64,000 nucleotides of DNA, taken from positions 1-64,000 of the forward strand of contig NZ_NADJ01000026.1 of assembly GCF_002196705.1 (NCBI RefSeq). The letters run 5' to 3'. The notes under the pieces are model-generated. The model made no database searches. It worked only from the letters and a program-made list of their open reading frames with translations, and was not told the origin of the DNA. Within the stretch, counting starts at the first letter, position 1. Each line of letters begins with the position of its first letter. The stretch comes from Desulfosporosinus sp. FKB. GTDB taxonomy: Bacteria > Bacillota > Desulfitobacteriia > Desulfitobacteriales > Desulfitobacteriaceae. Shown here piece by piece: positions 7,983-15,998 of the stretch. The translations under genes and the position numbers were made by a program.

Positions 7983-8924
7983 TTATTCCATGCCGTATGA
8001 TCCGGCGTGATCAAAGAGCCCCAGCTGAGACGGCATGTCCCTCAGCCTTTCGCTGGTATCGTAATTTGAGATTAGAACTTCAGCGTATTCGCAGCCGTTG
8101 TCGTAGCGCTGAGCAAGGTTATTGATACGGCTGACCGCTTCAATGTTGAAGTCTTTATATAGCTCCCGAATGAATTCGCAGTCGTTGTAGCTGACCAGCC
8201 ATTTCCCCTGGCATGATGCAAGAGTATCCCGCAAACGGTAGTGATCCTCTTTTCTGAACACCACCTTGTAGTGTCCCTCCGTCTGATAATATGGCGGGTC
8301 ACAGTAGATAAAGGCGTTTTCACGGTCATACTGCTTGATCAGGGCTTCAAAGTCCTTGTTCTCAATGACCGTATCCTTAAGCCTCCGGCTGCCCTGCCAG
8401 AGAAGGTGAAAGGTTTTACGAATGTCGAAGGGCTGGCAGCCATAGCTGGTGCATCCGCTTCCGTAGCTTAAGCGTATAAGACGGTAAAAGGCAGCGGCAC
8501 GTTTGACCTCATTAATCTGTGCGTTTTCAAGAAGGATCGCTTTGATTTCTTCAAACTGCGGTTCCGAAAGATACCGCTCAGCGATCTCCAGTTCCTCCTG
8601 AAGATACTCGTTTGTGAATTCCTCCTTCTCCAGATATTTTTTAAGGACATTGAATTCATCCCGTCCGTTCAACGGGAAGAAGTTCAATTCCTTGAGAAGG
8701 GCGAAGGGCCTGTCGCGGACACAGCGGAACAGATTTGCCAAGTCTGAATTGAAATCGTTGTAGACCTCCATAGCGGCATCCGGAGGCCGTCCGAACAGCA
8801 CCCAGCCTCCGCCGCCAAAGACCTCAATGTACCGTCCGAATTCCTTCGGCATACGCTGATAGATCAAATCCCGCAGAGCCTTTTTGCCGCCAACCCAGCT
8901 GATGATGCTGTTCATTTTCATCAC
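7983..8924 (-). CDS. D12-class DNA N6-adenine methyltransferase (Dam-like)
   Basis: A 313-aa enzyme transferring methyl from SAM to adenine in DNA. Motif I-like SAM-binding sequence near the N-terminus (SWVGGKKALRDLI, then EVFGGGGWVLF) and the catalytic DPPY motif (FIYCDPPYYQTEGHY, around residue 222) are in the order of alpha-class D12 enzymes. An internal insert between them would hold target recognition. No restriction endonuclease is adjacent, so it is probably an orphan methylase that protects or regulates the element. The start region MMKMNS overlaps the stop of the small Cys-rich gene by 4 bp (ATGA). Recognition site is unknown. Confidence 0.9.
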   Translation of the reverse strand: MMKMNSIISWVGGKKALRDLIYQRMPKEFGRYIEVFGGGGWVLFGRPPDAAMEVYNDFNSDLANLFRCVRDRPFALLKELNFFPLNGRDEFNVLKKYLEKEEFTNEYLQEELEIAERYLSEPQFEEIKAILLENAQINEVKRAAAFYRLIRLSYGSGCTSYGCQPFDIRKTFHLLWQGSRRLKDTVIENKDFEALIKQYDRENAFIYCDPPYYQTEGHYKVVFRKEDHYRLRDTLASCQGKWLVSYNDCEFIRELYKDFNIEAVSRINNLAQRYDNGCEYAEVLISNYDTSERLRDMPSQLGLFDHAGSYGME

Positions 8925-9124
8925 CTGCCTTTGCTCGGACGGCTGAATTTATCAACGTCGGTTCTCAGACAGGAGCCGTCAGGACTCCAGCAAATAAAGC
9001 CGACGCCAGGATAGGAACATCCTATACAACAGTTTGGATCTTTGGGCGGAGGTAAGGAATACTTAATCGGCGGATCGGTTACTCCCGCAACTGTTTTTTC
9101 TTCTGGTGTTACATCATAGTTCAT
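8921..9124 (-). CDS. Small cysteine-rich hypothetical protein
   Basis: A 67-aa protein with a Cys cluster (NCCIGCSYPGVGFICW, plus one later Cys), suggestive of a small metal-binding fold. No family recognised. ATG at 9124 is preceded by GGAGCTG. Its stop overlaps the start of the methylase gene (ATGA), which supports it being a real, translationally coupled gene. It follows a terminator whose T-tract ends 25 bases before the start codon. Confidence 0.6.
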   Translation of the reverse strand: MNYDVTPEEKTVAGVTDPPIKYSLPPPKDPNCCIGCSYPGVGFICWSPDGSCLRTDVDKFSRPSKGR

Positions 9125-9149
9125 AGTTCAGCTCCTTTCTCGGAAAAAC

Positions 9150-9182
9150 AAAAAAGGCGCTGCCATTTTGTAAGACAGCGCC
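9150..9182 (-). terminator. Intrinsic terminator in leader of the 67-aa gene
   Basis: A 7-bp GGCGCTG / CAGCGCC stem followed by six T on the minus strand, 25 bases before the next start codon. Confidence 0.85.
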
Positions 9183-9230
9183 TTCCCGTTCTTTTATTAA
9201 GTTGTATAACTCACAGCAATCTGCTGCAAC

Positions 9231-9271
9231 AAAAAAGCGCCCTTCAGCTTCATTAGAAACCTAAGAGCGCT
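9231..9271 (-). terminator. Intrinsic terminator after the 168-aa gene
   Basis: A 9-bp stem (AGCGCTCTT / AAGGGCGCT, one G-T pair) followed by six T on the minus strand. It forms a tandem pair with 9150-9182. The 48 bases between them hold only a weak promoter-like sequence. Confidence 0.75.
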
Positions 9272-9293
9272 ATTTGTCCGTTCACTTTTTCAT

Positions 9294-9800
9294 TCATCCC
9301 ATCACCTGACCTCCGTATCCAAGGTCGGGTGAGCTGTTTTTCATCTCCTGCTCGAGCTTTAAGGAATAGTTTTCATGATTCCATAAGCTGACGTAGATCT
9401 CGCCGTCAGGAGTTTTAATCGAACGCTGTTCCAGACCTTCGCCGTAGCCGTCACTGTTCTGTCCAGTCACAAAGTCAAGAAGTTCAGCGGTTTCCTCTCC
9501 TGAGAGGGACTCCTTCAGTCCAGCGCTCATGACTCCCCACAGCTCACCGTCGACGATTTCAACTGACGGGTACATGCTATACACCTTTTTATTGAGAGCT
9601 TCGTCGTGGATGTATTCGGCAAGTCCTCGGTCGTTTTCGAAGAACCGATTCTCCTTGGCTATGGCGGCAAGAATTTGATCCTCATACGCCACCGCTTCTC
9701 TGGGTGAGATATCCTCCTCCCGCTCATCTTCCGAGCAGTCGTACTGAGGATAGCTGAAAATCTTCAGAGGGAAAAAGATACGAATTGTTTCATTTGCCAT
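9294..9800 (-). CDS. Hypothetical protein of conjugative elements
   Basis: A 168-aa acidic soluble protein starting MANETIRIFFPLKIF. No function recognised. I chose the ATG at 9800 because GGAGG lies seven bases upstream; the ATG at 9815 sits within that ribosome binding site. The protein has a regular alpha/beta look (EDQILAAIAKENRFFEND, SVEIVDGELWGVM). The 3' end is followed by tandem terminators and the 5' leader contains another. It appears to be the outermost gene of the GC-rich island. Confidence 0.6.
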   Translation of the reverse strand: MANETIRIFFPLKIFSYPQYDCSEDEREEDISPREAVAYEDQILAAIAKENRFFENDRGLAEYIHDEALNKKVYSMYPSVEIVDGELWGVMSAGLKESLSGEETAELLDFVTGQNSDGYGEGLEQRSIKTPDGEIYVSLWNHENYSLKLEQEMKNSSPDLGYGGQVMG

Positions 9801-9847
9801 TTTGACTTCCTCCATTCGTTTTAGTATGAGTCCCTAAAAAAGGGCAT

Positions 9848-9886
9848 AAAAAAAGCGGGGGTATCTTCGTTAGAAAATACTCCCGC
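9848..9886 (-). terminator. Intrinsic terminator upstream of the 168-aa gene
   Basis: A 10-bp stem (GCGGGAGTAT / ATACCCCCGC, one G-T pair) followed by seven T on the minus strand, 47 bases before the start codon at 9800. Confidence 0.8.
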
Positions 9887-9973
9887 AAATTTTCAGGAAT
9901 CAGTTATATTCAATTAAATAAATTAGAATTTGTAGCTTCACATTGTTGATATAAACTGCGACAAAAACAATGC

Positions 9974-10486
9974 TTATATTGTACGGCTATAAAGAAGATG
10001 AGGTATGTCTTTGTTTTTATAACGTCTAATAAACTGCTTCTTTATACACATGCCAAGTCTTTCAGCCACTTTTCTTGAAGCCGTATTCTCCGGTCGAATT
10101 TGCGCCGTAATTTCATCTAGATGCAAAATATTAAAAGCATAATCAACACAAGCAGAAGCGGCTTCAAAGGCATACCCATTTCCCCAATATGATTTTTGAT
10201 AAATATAGCCAACTCCGACATAGTTTTCATCATCTACTTGTTCAGAAATTAACCCGGTGACTCCAATTAACTTATCAGACGCTTTTTCTATTACTGCCCA
10301 GTAACTATAACCGTCCCTATTATATCTCATAATATTTTCGTCAATCCACTGCACTACTTCCTCATCAGAAAAGGCATGTTCCCAAGCATACATGACATGA
10401 ATGTCCTGCAAAATTGAGCAGACAGAACTATAATCATCTGTTTGTATTTTCCGCATGTACAAACGTGGTGTTCGCAAAATAACCAT
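9974..10486 (-). CDS. GNAT acetyltransferase, RimJ/RimL type
   Basis: A 170-aa N-acetyltransferase using acetyl-CoA. The family pattern is visible: N-terminal ILRTPRLYMRKIQTDDY, a core VGVGYIYQKSYWGNGYAFEA that places the acetyl-CoA pyrophosphate-binding turn (Q-x-x-x-G-x-G/A type) near residue 100, and IRPENTASRKVAERLGM near the end. Substrate could be a protein N-terminus, a drug or a small molecule. I start at the ATG at 10486 (MVILRTPRL) because AGGAG precedes it; an in-frame ATG 57 bases upstream lacks a site. Base composition is AT-rich, unlike the island at its 3' side. The gene stands alone. Confidence 0.8.
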   Translation of the reverse strand: MVILRTPRLYMRKIQTDDYSSVCSILQDIHVMYAWEHAFSDEEVVQWIDENIMRYNRDGYSYWAVIEKASDKLIGVTGLISEQVDDENYVGVGYIYQKSYWGNGYAFEAASACVDYAFNILHLDEITAQIRPENTASRKVAERLGMCIKKQFIRRYKNKDIPHLLYSRTI

Positions 10487-10712
10487 GTCAAAATTTCTCC
10501 TGCCAAATATATTTGATCTACCTTTTGCACGAATTATGAACATTGATAAATTCCTGTTTGTTTATATGTTCTATATTTATCATTTTATTGCCCAACCATG
10601 AGAAATTCAAGCATGGACTCTGAAATACCGAATGTCATCTATGAAACGCCCCAAAAAACAGGGTCAAAAATCGCAGTTTTTTGCCTCAATTTTTACCCAT
10701 TTTTTGCACAAA

Positions 10713-10732
10713 AACCACTACATATAGTGGTT
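10713..10732 (-). terminator. Intrinsic terminator after rlmD
   Basis: A perfect 8-bp stem AACCACTA / TAGTGGTT with a 4-nt loop, followed on the minus strand by TTTTTG, just after the stop at 10741. Confidence 0.85.
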
Positions 10733-10740
10733 GACCTGCC

Positions 10741-12132
10741 TCATTTGCCCTTAGAACCACTATTCGTCATCATTATTATACACTCAACGTGCACCGTCCA
10801 CGGAAACATATCCACCGGCTGCACCTCAGCCACCTGATATCCCCCGCTCTGCAATATCCCCAGATCCCGTGCCAACGTCCCCGGGTCACAGGAGACATAG
10901 ATGATCTGCTTCGGCTGCAATTCCAATAATCGCTCCAACACGCTCTTGTGCGCCCCGGCCCGAGGCGGATCGAGGACTACAATATCCGGTTGGTCGGTGA
11001 TTTTCCGGAAGGTATCCTCCACTTTTCCAACAATGAACTCCACATTATCAATCTGGTTATGCTTAGCATTTTCCTTAGCATCTTCCACAGCGCAGGGGTT
11101 TTCTTCAATTCCCCAGACCTTTTTAGCTTTTGCCGCTAAAGCCAGAGTAATAGTCCCAATTCCGCAGTAAAGATCCCAAACCACTTTCTCATCTGAAAGC
11201 TCTGCCCAATCCAACACCGTTTGATAAAGTCTGCGGGTCTGAGCAGGATTGACTTGAAGGAAGGCCAGGGGAGAGATCTTGAACTTAGCTTCCAACACGC
11301 TCTCGGTAAAATCCCCTTGACCAGCGATACGCACCGGTTCTCCTGAACCGGTGATACCCCAGACCCAGCGGAGTCCTAAGGCTGTATCTTCAGGTCCTGG
11401 CACCTTTCCTTCTTTGTTCTGCTCGGGCCATACCTCAGACCTTTGTGCATCCGGCAGAAAACTATCCCTCAGAGAAACATTTTCCATGGAATCCAGAATC
11501 AGCATTCCTTCTCCTTGAGAATTTTCCCTCAAGGTAAGCGAGGTCAGCCGGGAAAGGGATTTCTCATTCTGTTTGCTCAGAAGTTTTTCCACTTCTCCTA
11601 CCCAACGATTCATTCTTTCACTGATCAAAAGGCAGTCGCTAAACCGAACCGTCGCTTTGCTTTTCTCCTGATAGTAACCAATGCTGCCCGTCTCTCCGCA
11701 ATGGAGACGGGCTTTGTTGCGGTAGCGCCACGGATGATCCATACCAATAGTTGGATGAATTTTAACGTTATCCATTTGTATTTTACCGATTCTGGCAAGA
11801 GCATCAGCCACCCACTGTCTCTTCCAGACTAAAGTCTGCTCATCCTTAAGGTGCTGCAGTTGGCAGCCGCCGCAAACAGAAAAAACGCTGCAAGGCGGGT
11901 CGACCCGGTCTTCAGATTTTTTCATAATCCTAAGCAGTTTTCCTCGCTGCCAGTTTTTCTTCGTTTCTACAATCTGGACCTGGCCTATTTCCCCGGGCAG
12001 CAAGCCAGGTACAAAGGTAGCTTTGCCCTCATAATATCCCACGGCCATTCCGTCTGAGGAAAGACGCAGACATTCCAAATTAATAACGCCGATGGCATTG
12101 ATTTTCCCTTTAACCGGATACTTTGATTTCAC
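10741..12132 (-). CDS. rlmD: 23S rRNA (uracil-5-)-methyltransferase, RlmD/RumA family
   Basis: A 463-aa SAM-dependent RNA m5U methyltransferase of the TrmA/RumA family. N-terminal TRAM domain (about residues 15-70); iron-sulfur Cys cluster (CSVFSVCGGCQLQH plus a later Cys in FSDCLL); Rossmann SAM site (WDLYCGIGTITLALA); DPPRAG; and the catalytic Cys in YVSCDPGTLARDL with the general-base Glu in HVECI. Length is normal. GTG start at 12132 follows GGGAGG. The extreme C-terminus carries about nine extra residues (TNSGSKGK) compared with the usual end of the family. Firmicutes have more than one paralog, so U747/U1939 or tRNA specificity is not settled. Confidence 0.9.
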   Translation of the reverse strand: MKSKYPVKGKINAIGVINLECLRLSSDGMAVGYYEGKATFVPGLLPGEIGQVQIVETKKNWQRGKLLRIMKKSEDRVDPPCSVFSVCGGCQLQHLKDEQTLVWKRQWVADALARIGKIQMDNVKIHPTIGMDHPWRYRNKARLHCGETGSIGYYQEKSKATVRFSDCLLISERMNRWVGEVEKLLSKQNEKSLSRLTSLTLRENSQGEGMLILDSMENVSLRDSFLPDAQRSEVWPEQNKEGKVPGPEDTALGLRWVWGITGSGEPVRIAGQGDFTESVLEAKFKISPLAFLQVNPAQTRRLYQTVLDWAELSDEKVVWDLYCGIGTITLALAAKAKKVWGIEENPCAVEDAKENAKHNQIDNVEFIVGKVEDTFRKITDQPDIVVLDPPRAGAHKSVLERLLELQPKQIIYVSCDPGTLARDLGILQSGGYQVAEVQPVDMFPWTVHVECIIMMTNSGSKGK

Positions 12133-12321
12133 CTTTCTTCCTCCCCAATATATTCCAGTTCATTGTAATTCAGGTATCCATACTTTCCAATAGCTTTCCC
12201 TCTGCAAACCTATAGTTCGCTCCTCTTTCGCATATGTCCACAAATCCGTTTTGGAGTTGGTACTCAAAGAAAGGTTGATTTGCCCACAAAAGTGAATTCG
12301 TCTATGGAAAGTTGCTTCATC

Positions 12322-14169
12322 CTATCGGCTTCTTTTCTTTCTGCCTGCAATAATTTCCACTCGAAAACCTTTCCGGCTCTGCCGAACGGTAGCTGCCATA
12401 AATCCGAAAAACATGGCCGCCCATATTCCGCCCGTTACGATAACTCCCAGAAAAACTCGCCAAGCGGTTGACCATAAGAGGGGGCGGCTCAAAAGATAGA
12501 TTCCATAAAACAGCCCTGACCTTAAACCTCCTTCGTAGGTAACAGCCGGAAGGTCTCTAAGAGCGAAAACCAACTCACTTGGCAAAAAAAGATAGGTTAA
12601 GCCTAAGGCTAATAAAAGTATGAAAAACAAGTTTATCAGGTACATAAACAAGGAAGCACCTGGGGCTATCCGCTGCTGAGGCGTATCGGGATTGTAACGG
12701 CAGTTATTAATCGAATAAAAGAGCCCGATAGAACTTGATCCTAAAGCGAGGAACACCGCTCCAACGACCAAAGCAATAATGAGAGTCTTGGAAACCCCTA
12801 TAGCCAATGCAGTCCCAACTAACAGTGCTTCCATTAACACCAACGTAGGTAAAATAGCGGCCAATAACTTTCCCCAGACGACTGGCCATCCTGCAAGAGG
12901 CACGCTGTTTAAGAGCCAGTCTGATTCTCCCTCACGGCCAAAAGATTGTAAAGCCATATTTCCGCTGAACATAATGGTATACATGATTAACACGGTCATC
13001 AATGTACTGCCGGAAGTTTTAACAGACGAAAATAAAAACTGTCCGACAAAGAAAAGCATAATAATCAGAGGTACTAAGTAGCCGAACCACTCCCGGGTAT
13101 CACGCTTCATTGAGAGCAAATCCTTTTTGGCTACGGCCCACATTCCTAACCAGGGAGATGATGGCGATACAACGTCTTGCATAAGGAAAGCAAGGGAAGG
13201 GGCCTTCTGCAGTTTCCCGCTCCCCTCTTCTGCCTGAGCCTTTCGCCGTTTTCCTCTTTCACCTTGACTGAGGGAAATGAATCCTCTGCGGAATCCTTTC
13301 TCAACAAGATTAAAAGCGACTAAGAAAAGTAATATCCCGACCAAAAGTATTAACAGACTCCAGGCTAACCCACCTAAGAAATTTTGAGATACACCCGCAA
13401 CGAGTGCCGACGAACCCCATCCCCAGGGGAAAAATTTCATGACACTAAGCATCTGTTTTTGTTGTTCCAGCCAAGAGCCAATATCGAATTTGTTTCGGCT
13501 GTTGATTAACATATTCGGAAGTTGAAAACTAATGGCAATGATAATTCCTGCCAAAGCCCCTATAAAGCCGATAGCTTCCTTACTGCGATGGGGCGGAATA
13601 ATACGCATTACCAGCAGATTGATCAGTTCAGCGATCGCTGTCCCTATTGCCCATAAACCAAGGCCGACCAATAAAACCAAGATATAGAATGAAACTCCGG
13701 CTTTAAAAAGCAATCCGCAAAACAGTCCAGGTAAGAAGGCAAACAAAACGACCGTTAAAAAATTGCTGCCAATAATCACTAACGATTTAACCGCAAACAC
13801 AGCTTTAATAGGTACCGGTGCCATGAACAAAAGCTCAAGATCATCGGACATATAAAGGGCAACAAATGCTCCTGTAATACCAAAAAAGATCTGAGCCCCT
13901 AAGCCGACCATAAACAGCATCGAAAGGAAGCCCTGAACTGTATTGGGGGACAGAGCCTTTAAAGAACCATAAGCGTAAATCCCTAGAGAAGCAATAATTG
14001 CAATGGCCCCTATTAAAAGCCCTGCCATGCCCATAAGGGCTCCCACCGGCCTGTGACGAAGTTTGTTCCAACTAACTCGCAGCTGATTTCCAAGCAGGAG
14101 CAGAAAATTCTGCCAAAATGATTGTTCCGGCGGCGGACTTTCCAAAGGCGGAGGCAATAGGATTTTCAT
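12322..14169 (-). CDS. ABC-2 type transporter permease (large, exporter-like)
   Basis: A 615-aa polytopic membrane protein with about 12 hydrophobic segments in two halves separated by a basic cytosolic region (around residues 300-350: RRGFISLSQGERGKRRKAQ). It pairs with the ATPase encoded 4 bp upstream, whose stop lies just before the ATG at 14169; a GGGAGG ribosome binding site is present. Such two-gene ABC-2 units export lipids, peptides or drugs; the substrate cannot be read from sequence. Length is about twice that of a simple ABC-2 permease, as in YhaP- or bacteriocin-type exporters. Confidence 0.75.
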   Translation of the reverse strand: MKILLPPPLESPPPEQSFWQNFLLLLGNQLRVSWNKLRHRPVGALMGMAGLLIGAIAIIASLGIYAYGSLKALSPNTVQGFLSMLFMVGLGAQIFFGITGAFVALYMSDDLELLFMAPVPIKAVFAVKSLVIIGSNFLTVVLFAFLPGLFCGLLFKAGVSFYILVLLVGLGLWAIGTAIAELINLLVMRIIPPHRSKEAIGFIGALAGIIIAISFQLPNMLINSRNKFDIGSWLEQQKQMLSVMKFFPWGWGSSALVAGVSQNFLGGLAWSLLILLVGILLFLVAFNLVEKGFRRGFISLSQGERGKRRKAQAEEGSGKLQKAPSLAFLMQDVVSPSSPWLGMWAVAKKDLLSMKRDTREWFGYLVPLIIMLFFVGQFLFSSVKTSGSTLMTVLIMYTIMFSGNMALQSFGREGESDWLLNSVPLAGWPVVWGKLLAAILPTLVLMEALLVGTALAIGVSKTLIIALVVGAVFLALGSSSIGLFYSINNCRYNPDTPQQRIAPGASLFMYLINLFFILLLALGLTYLFLPSELVFALRDLPAVTYEGGLRSGLFYGIYLLSRPLLWSTAWRVFLGVIVTGGIWAAMFFGFMAATVRQSRKGFRVEIIAGRKKRSR

Positions 14170-14173
14170 AACT

Positions 14174-14947
14174 TTAGCCCTCCCCCAGACTCTTAATCAG
14201 TTCAGCATTTTCATGACCGCCTGTAAGCTCTAAGAAGATATCTTCCAGGCTTTCTCCTTCATGTCCTACTTTCTGCCGCAGCTCTTCAGGACTGCCTTGA
14301 GCAATCAGCGAGCCATCTTTAAGAATGCCAACGCGATGGCACATCCTTTCGGCAATCTCCAGTATATGTGTGGATACAAAAACAGCAGCCCCTTGTCGAG
14401 CCATTTCCTGCAAAACATCTTTGAGCAAACGAGCACTTCCCGGATCAAGACCAACAGTAGGCTCATCGAGAAGAATTACCTTGGGCTGATGGATAAGAGC
14501 TGATGCCAATACCACCTTTTGGCGCATGCCATGAGAATAGCCTTCCAGCAACTCATCCGCTCGTTCTTGAAGTCCGAACAAATTCAGCAGCTGTTCTGCC
14601 CTCTCTTTCACGACATTCTTAGGTACTCTGTAAAGGGCAGAAATAAGGTACAAGAATTCTCTTGCCGAAAGCTTACCATATAATTTAGGCTGATCTGGCA
14701 CATAGGCCATTAAAGACTTAGCTTGAGTAGGCTGTTTGCTAATATCATAGTTACAGATCAAGGCCTCTCCTTCACTAGGGTCCAGCAAACCTGTCAACAT
14801 TTTAATAGTCGTCGTTTTCCCGGCACCATTCGGCCCTAAGAAACCAAATATTTCACCGCTTTTAACTTCTAAATCAAGCCCTTTTACCACAGGTACCGCC
14901 CCATACCGTTTCGTCAATCCATGAGTCTTGATTAAAACAGATTCCAC
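14174..14947 (-). CDS. ABC transporter ATP-binding protein
   Basis: A 257-aa nucleotide-binding subunit with all motifs intact: Walker A GPNGAGKTTTIKML (about 37-50), Q-loop region, signature YSHGMRQKV, Walker B VILLDEPTVGLDPG and the switch His in STHILE. The SHGMRQ signature and GLDPG context are typical of ABC-2 drug or bacteriocin exporters. GTG start at 14947 follows AAGGAGAG. Operon with the following permease, which it must energise. Confidence 0.9.
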   Translation of the reverse strand: MESVLIKTHGLTKRYGAVPVVKGLDLEVKSGEIFGFLGPNGAGKTTTIKMLTGLLDPSEGEALICNYDISKQPTQAKSLMAYVPDQPKLYGKLSAREFLYLISALYRVPKNVVKERAEQLLNLFGLQERADELLEGYSHGMRQKVVLASALIHQPKVILLDEPTVGLDPGSARLLKDVLQEMARQGAAVFVSTHILEIAERMCHRVGILKDGSLIAQGSPEELRQKVGHEGESLEDIFLELTGGHENAELIKSLGEG

Positions 14948-15095
14948 AATTACAACTCTCCTTCTCGGTTCTTCTAGAATATAAATGAAGAAGTTGTTTT
15001 AATTTTTATGATTAATGCGTCTGACAAAACAACCCCGAAGCTGACCTAAGTAGTATCGTACATCTATGCCAGGAACAATTCAAAAAAGGTGATCA

Positions 15096-15812
15096 TTAAT
15101 AACGCTGAATCCAAAGGGCAAGAGCCATCAAAATATTCCAGGTCCCGTGAGCTACAACCGATGGCCATATACTGGAAGAGCGTTCATATAACCATGTAAG
15201 TACAATTCCTCCCAGAAATAAGGGCAAAAACCGAATAAGGTCAAAATGTAACATCGCAAAAAATATTCCGGTCAGAATTATTCCTCTGCCCTTGCCGTTA
15301 GCTTCCCGCAGCGGCGGGTAAATTAAACCGCGAAAGAGCATTTCCTCTTTGATTGGTGCTATGACTCCCCCCAGTAAGGTGAGGAGAGCGAATTCCCAAG
15401 GATAGCTTGCCCCTTTAACAGCAAGGGCAAAACTTTGTGGTGCAGGAATACCTAAAATTTTAGTCAATTCGTTCCCCAATAAACCAATACTAAAAAACAA
15501 AAAGAATCCTGCCCCTAATCCTAAAAGTAAAAAACGTTTACTGGGTCTCACAAAACCTAAATCTGAAAAGGGACGACGGATAAGGCGCATAAAAACCCAG
15601 ATAACAGTAATGTATAAGAAAACATCTCCCAAGCCAACTCCCAAAAATCTTATCACTCCGGGTATCGAAACGAGATCCTTAGGGGTTTCCAACCAGCCAA
15701 GCGGAAATTCAAGAAGAGTGACAAGAGCTATCAAAAATAATCCTTGCCATATGTTCCAGACCGGGTGTCTTGGAGGAATTAGAGAGTCTTTCTTTTTAAC
15801 TTTATTAGCCAT
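15096..15812 (-). CDS. CPBP family intramembrane glutamic protease
   Basis: A 238-aa membrane protein with seven or eight helices and the CPBP/Abi motifs: EEMLFRGLIYPPLRE (catalytic Glu-Glu and Arg), FAMLHFD (motif 2 His) and a C-terminal SVVAHGTWNIL (motif 3 His). Family members include Rce1-type prenyl-protein proteases and bacteriocin self-immunity proteins; here the substrate is unknown. The start at ATG 15812 (MANKVKKKD) has GAGGTTG eight bases upstream; a TTG start 48 bases upstream lacks one. It lies alone between the ABC pair and the CoA-transferase terminator. Confidence 0.8.
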   Translation of the reverse strand: MANKVKKKDSLIPPRHPVWNIWQGLFLIALVTLLEFPLGWLETPKDLVSIPGVIRFLGVGLGDVFLYITVIWVFMRLIRRPFSDLGFVRPSKRFLLLGLGAGFFLFFSIGLLGNELTKILGIPAPQSFALAVKGASYPWEFALLTLLGGVIAPIKEEMLFRGLIYPPLREANGKGRGIILTGIFFAMLHFDLIRFLPLFLGGIVLTWLYERSSSIWPSVVAHGTWNILMALALWIQRY

Positions 15813-15898
15813 AGTACTGTCAACCTCAATCTCATGATACTTGAACCCTTCCTTTTCCAATTCTAAGGGTTCACGGCTCTAATGTCCAGAGATGAGAA

Positions 15899-15933
15899 AA
15901 GAAGGGGTCCCGAATTAGGAAACTCCCCTTCTT
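15899..15933 (-). terminator. Intrinsic terminator after the CoA-transferase gene
   Basis: A perfect 9-bp stem AAGAAGGGG / CCCCTTCTT with TTTTC on the minus-strand side. Confidence 0.8.
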
Positions 15934-15998
15934 ATAGTTAAGGATGATAAATTTAATTATGACCCAAGTTTTAAGGCAGATATGGTTACTTTATGAGC

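Noticed and set aside
10598-10837. Open frame upstream of the rlmD end on the plus strand
   Set aside because: It runs through homopolymer tracts and the rlmD terminator, with no ribosome binding site; I treat the stretch as non-coding.
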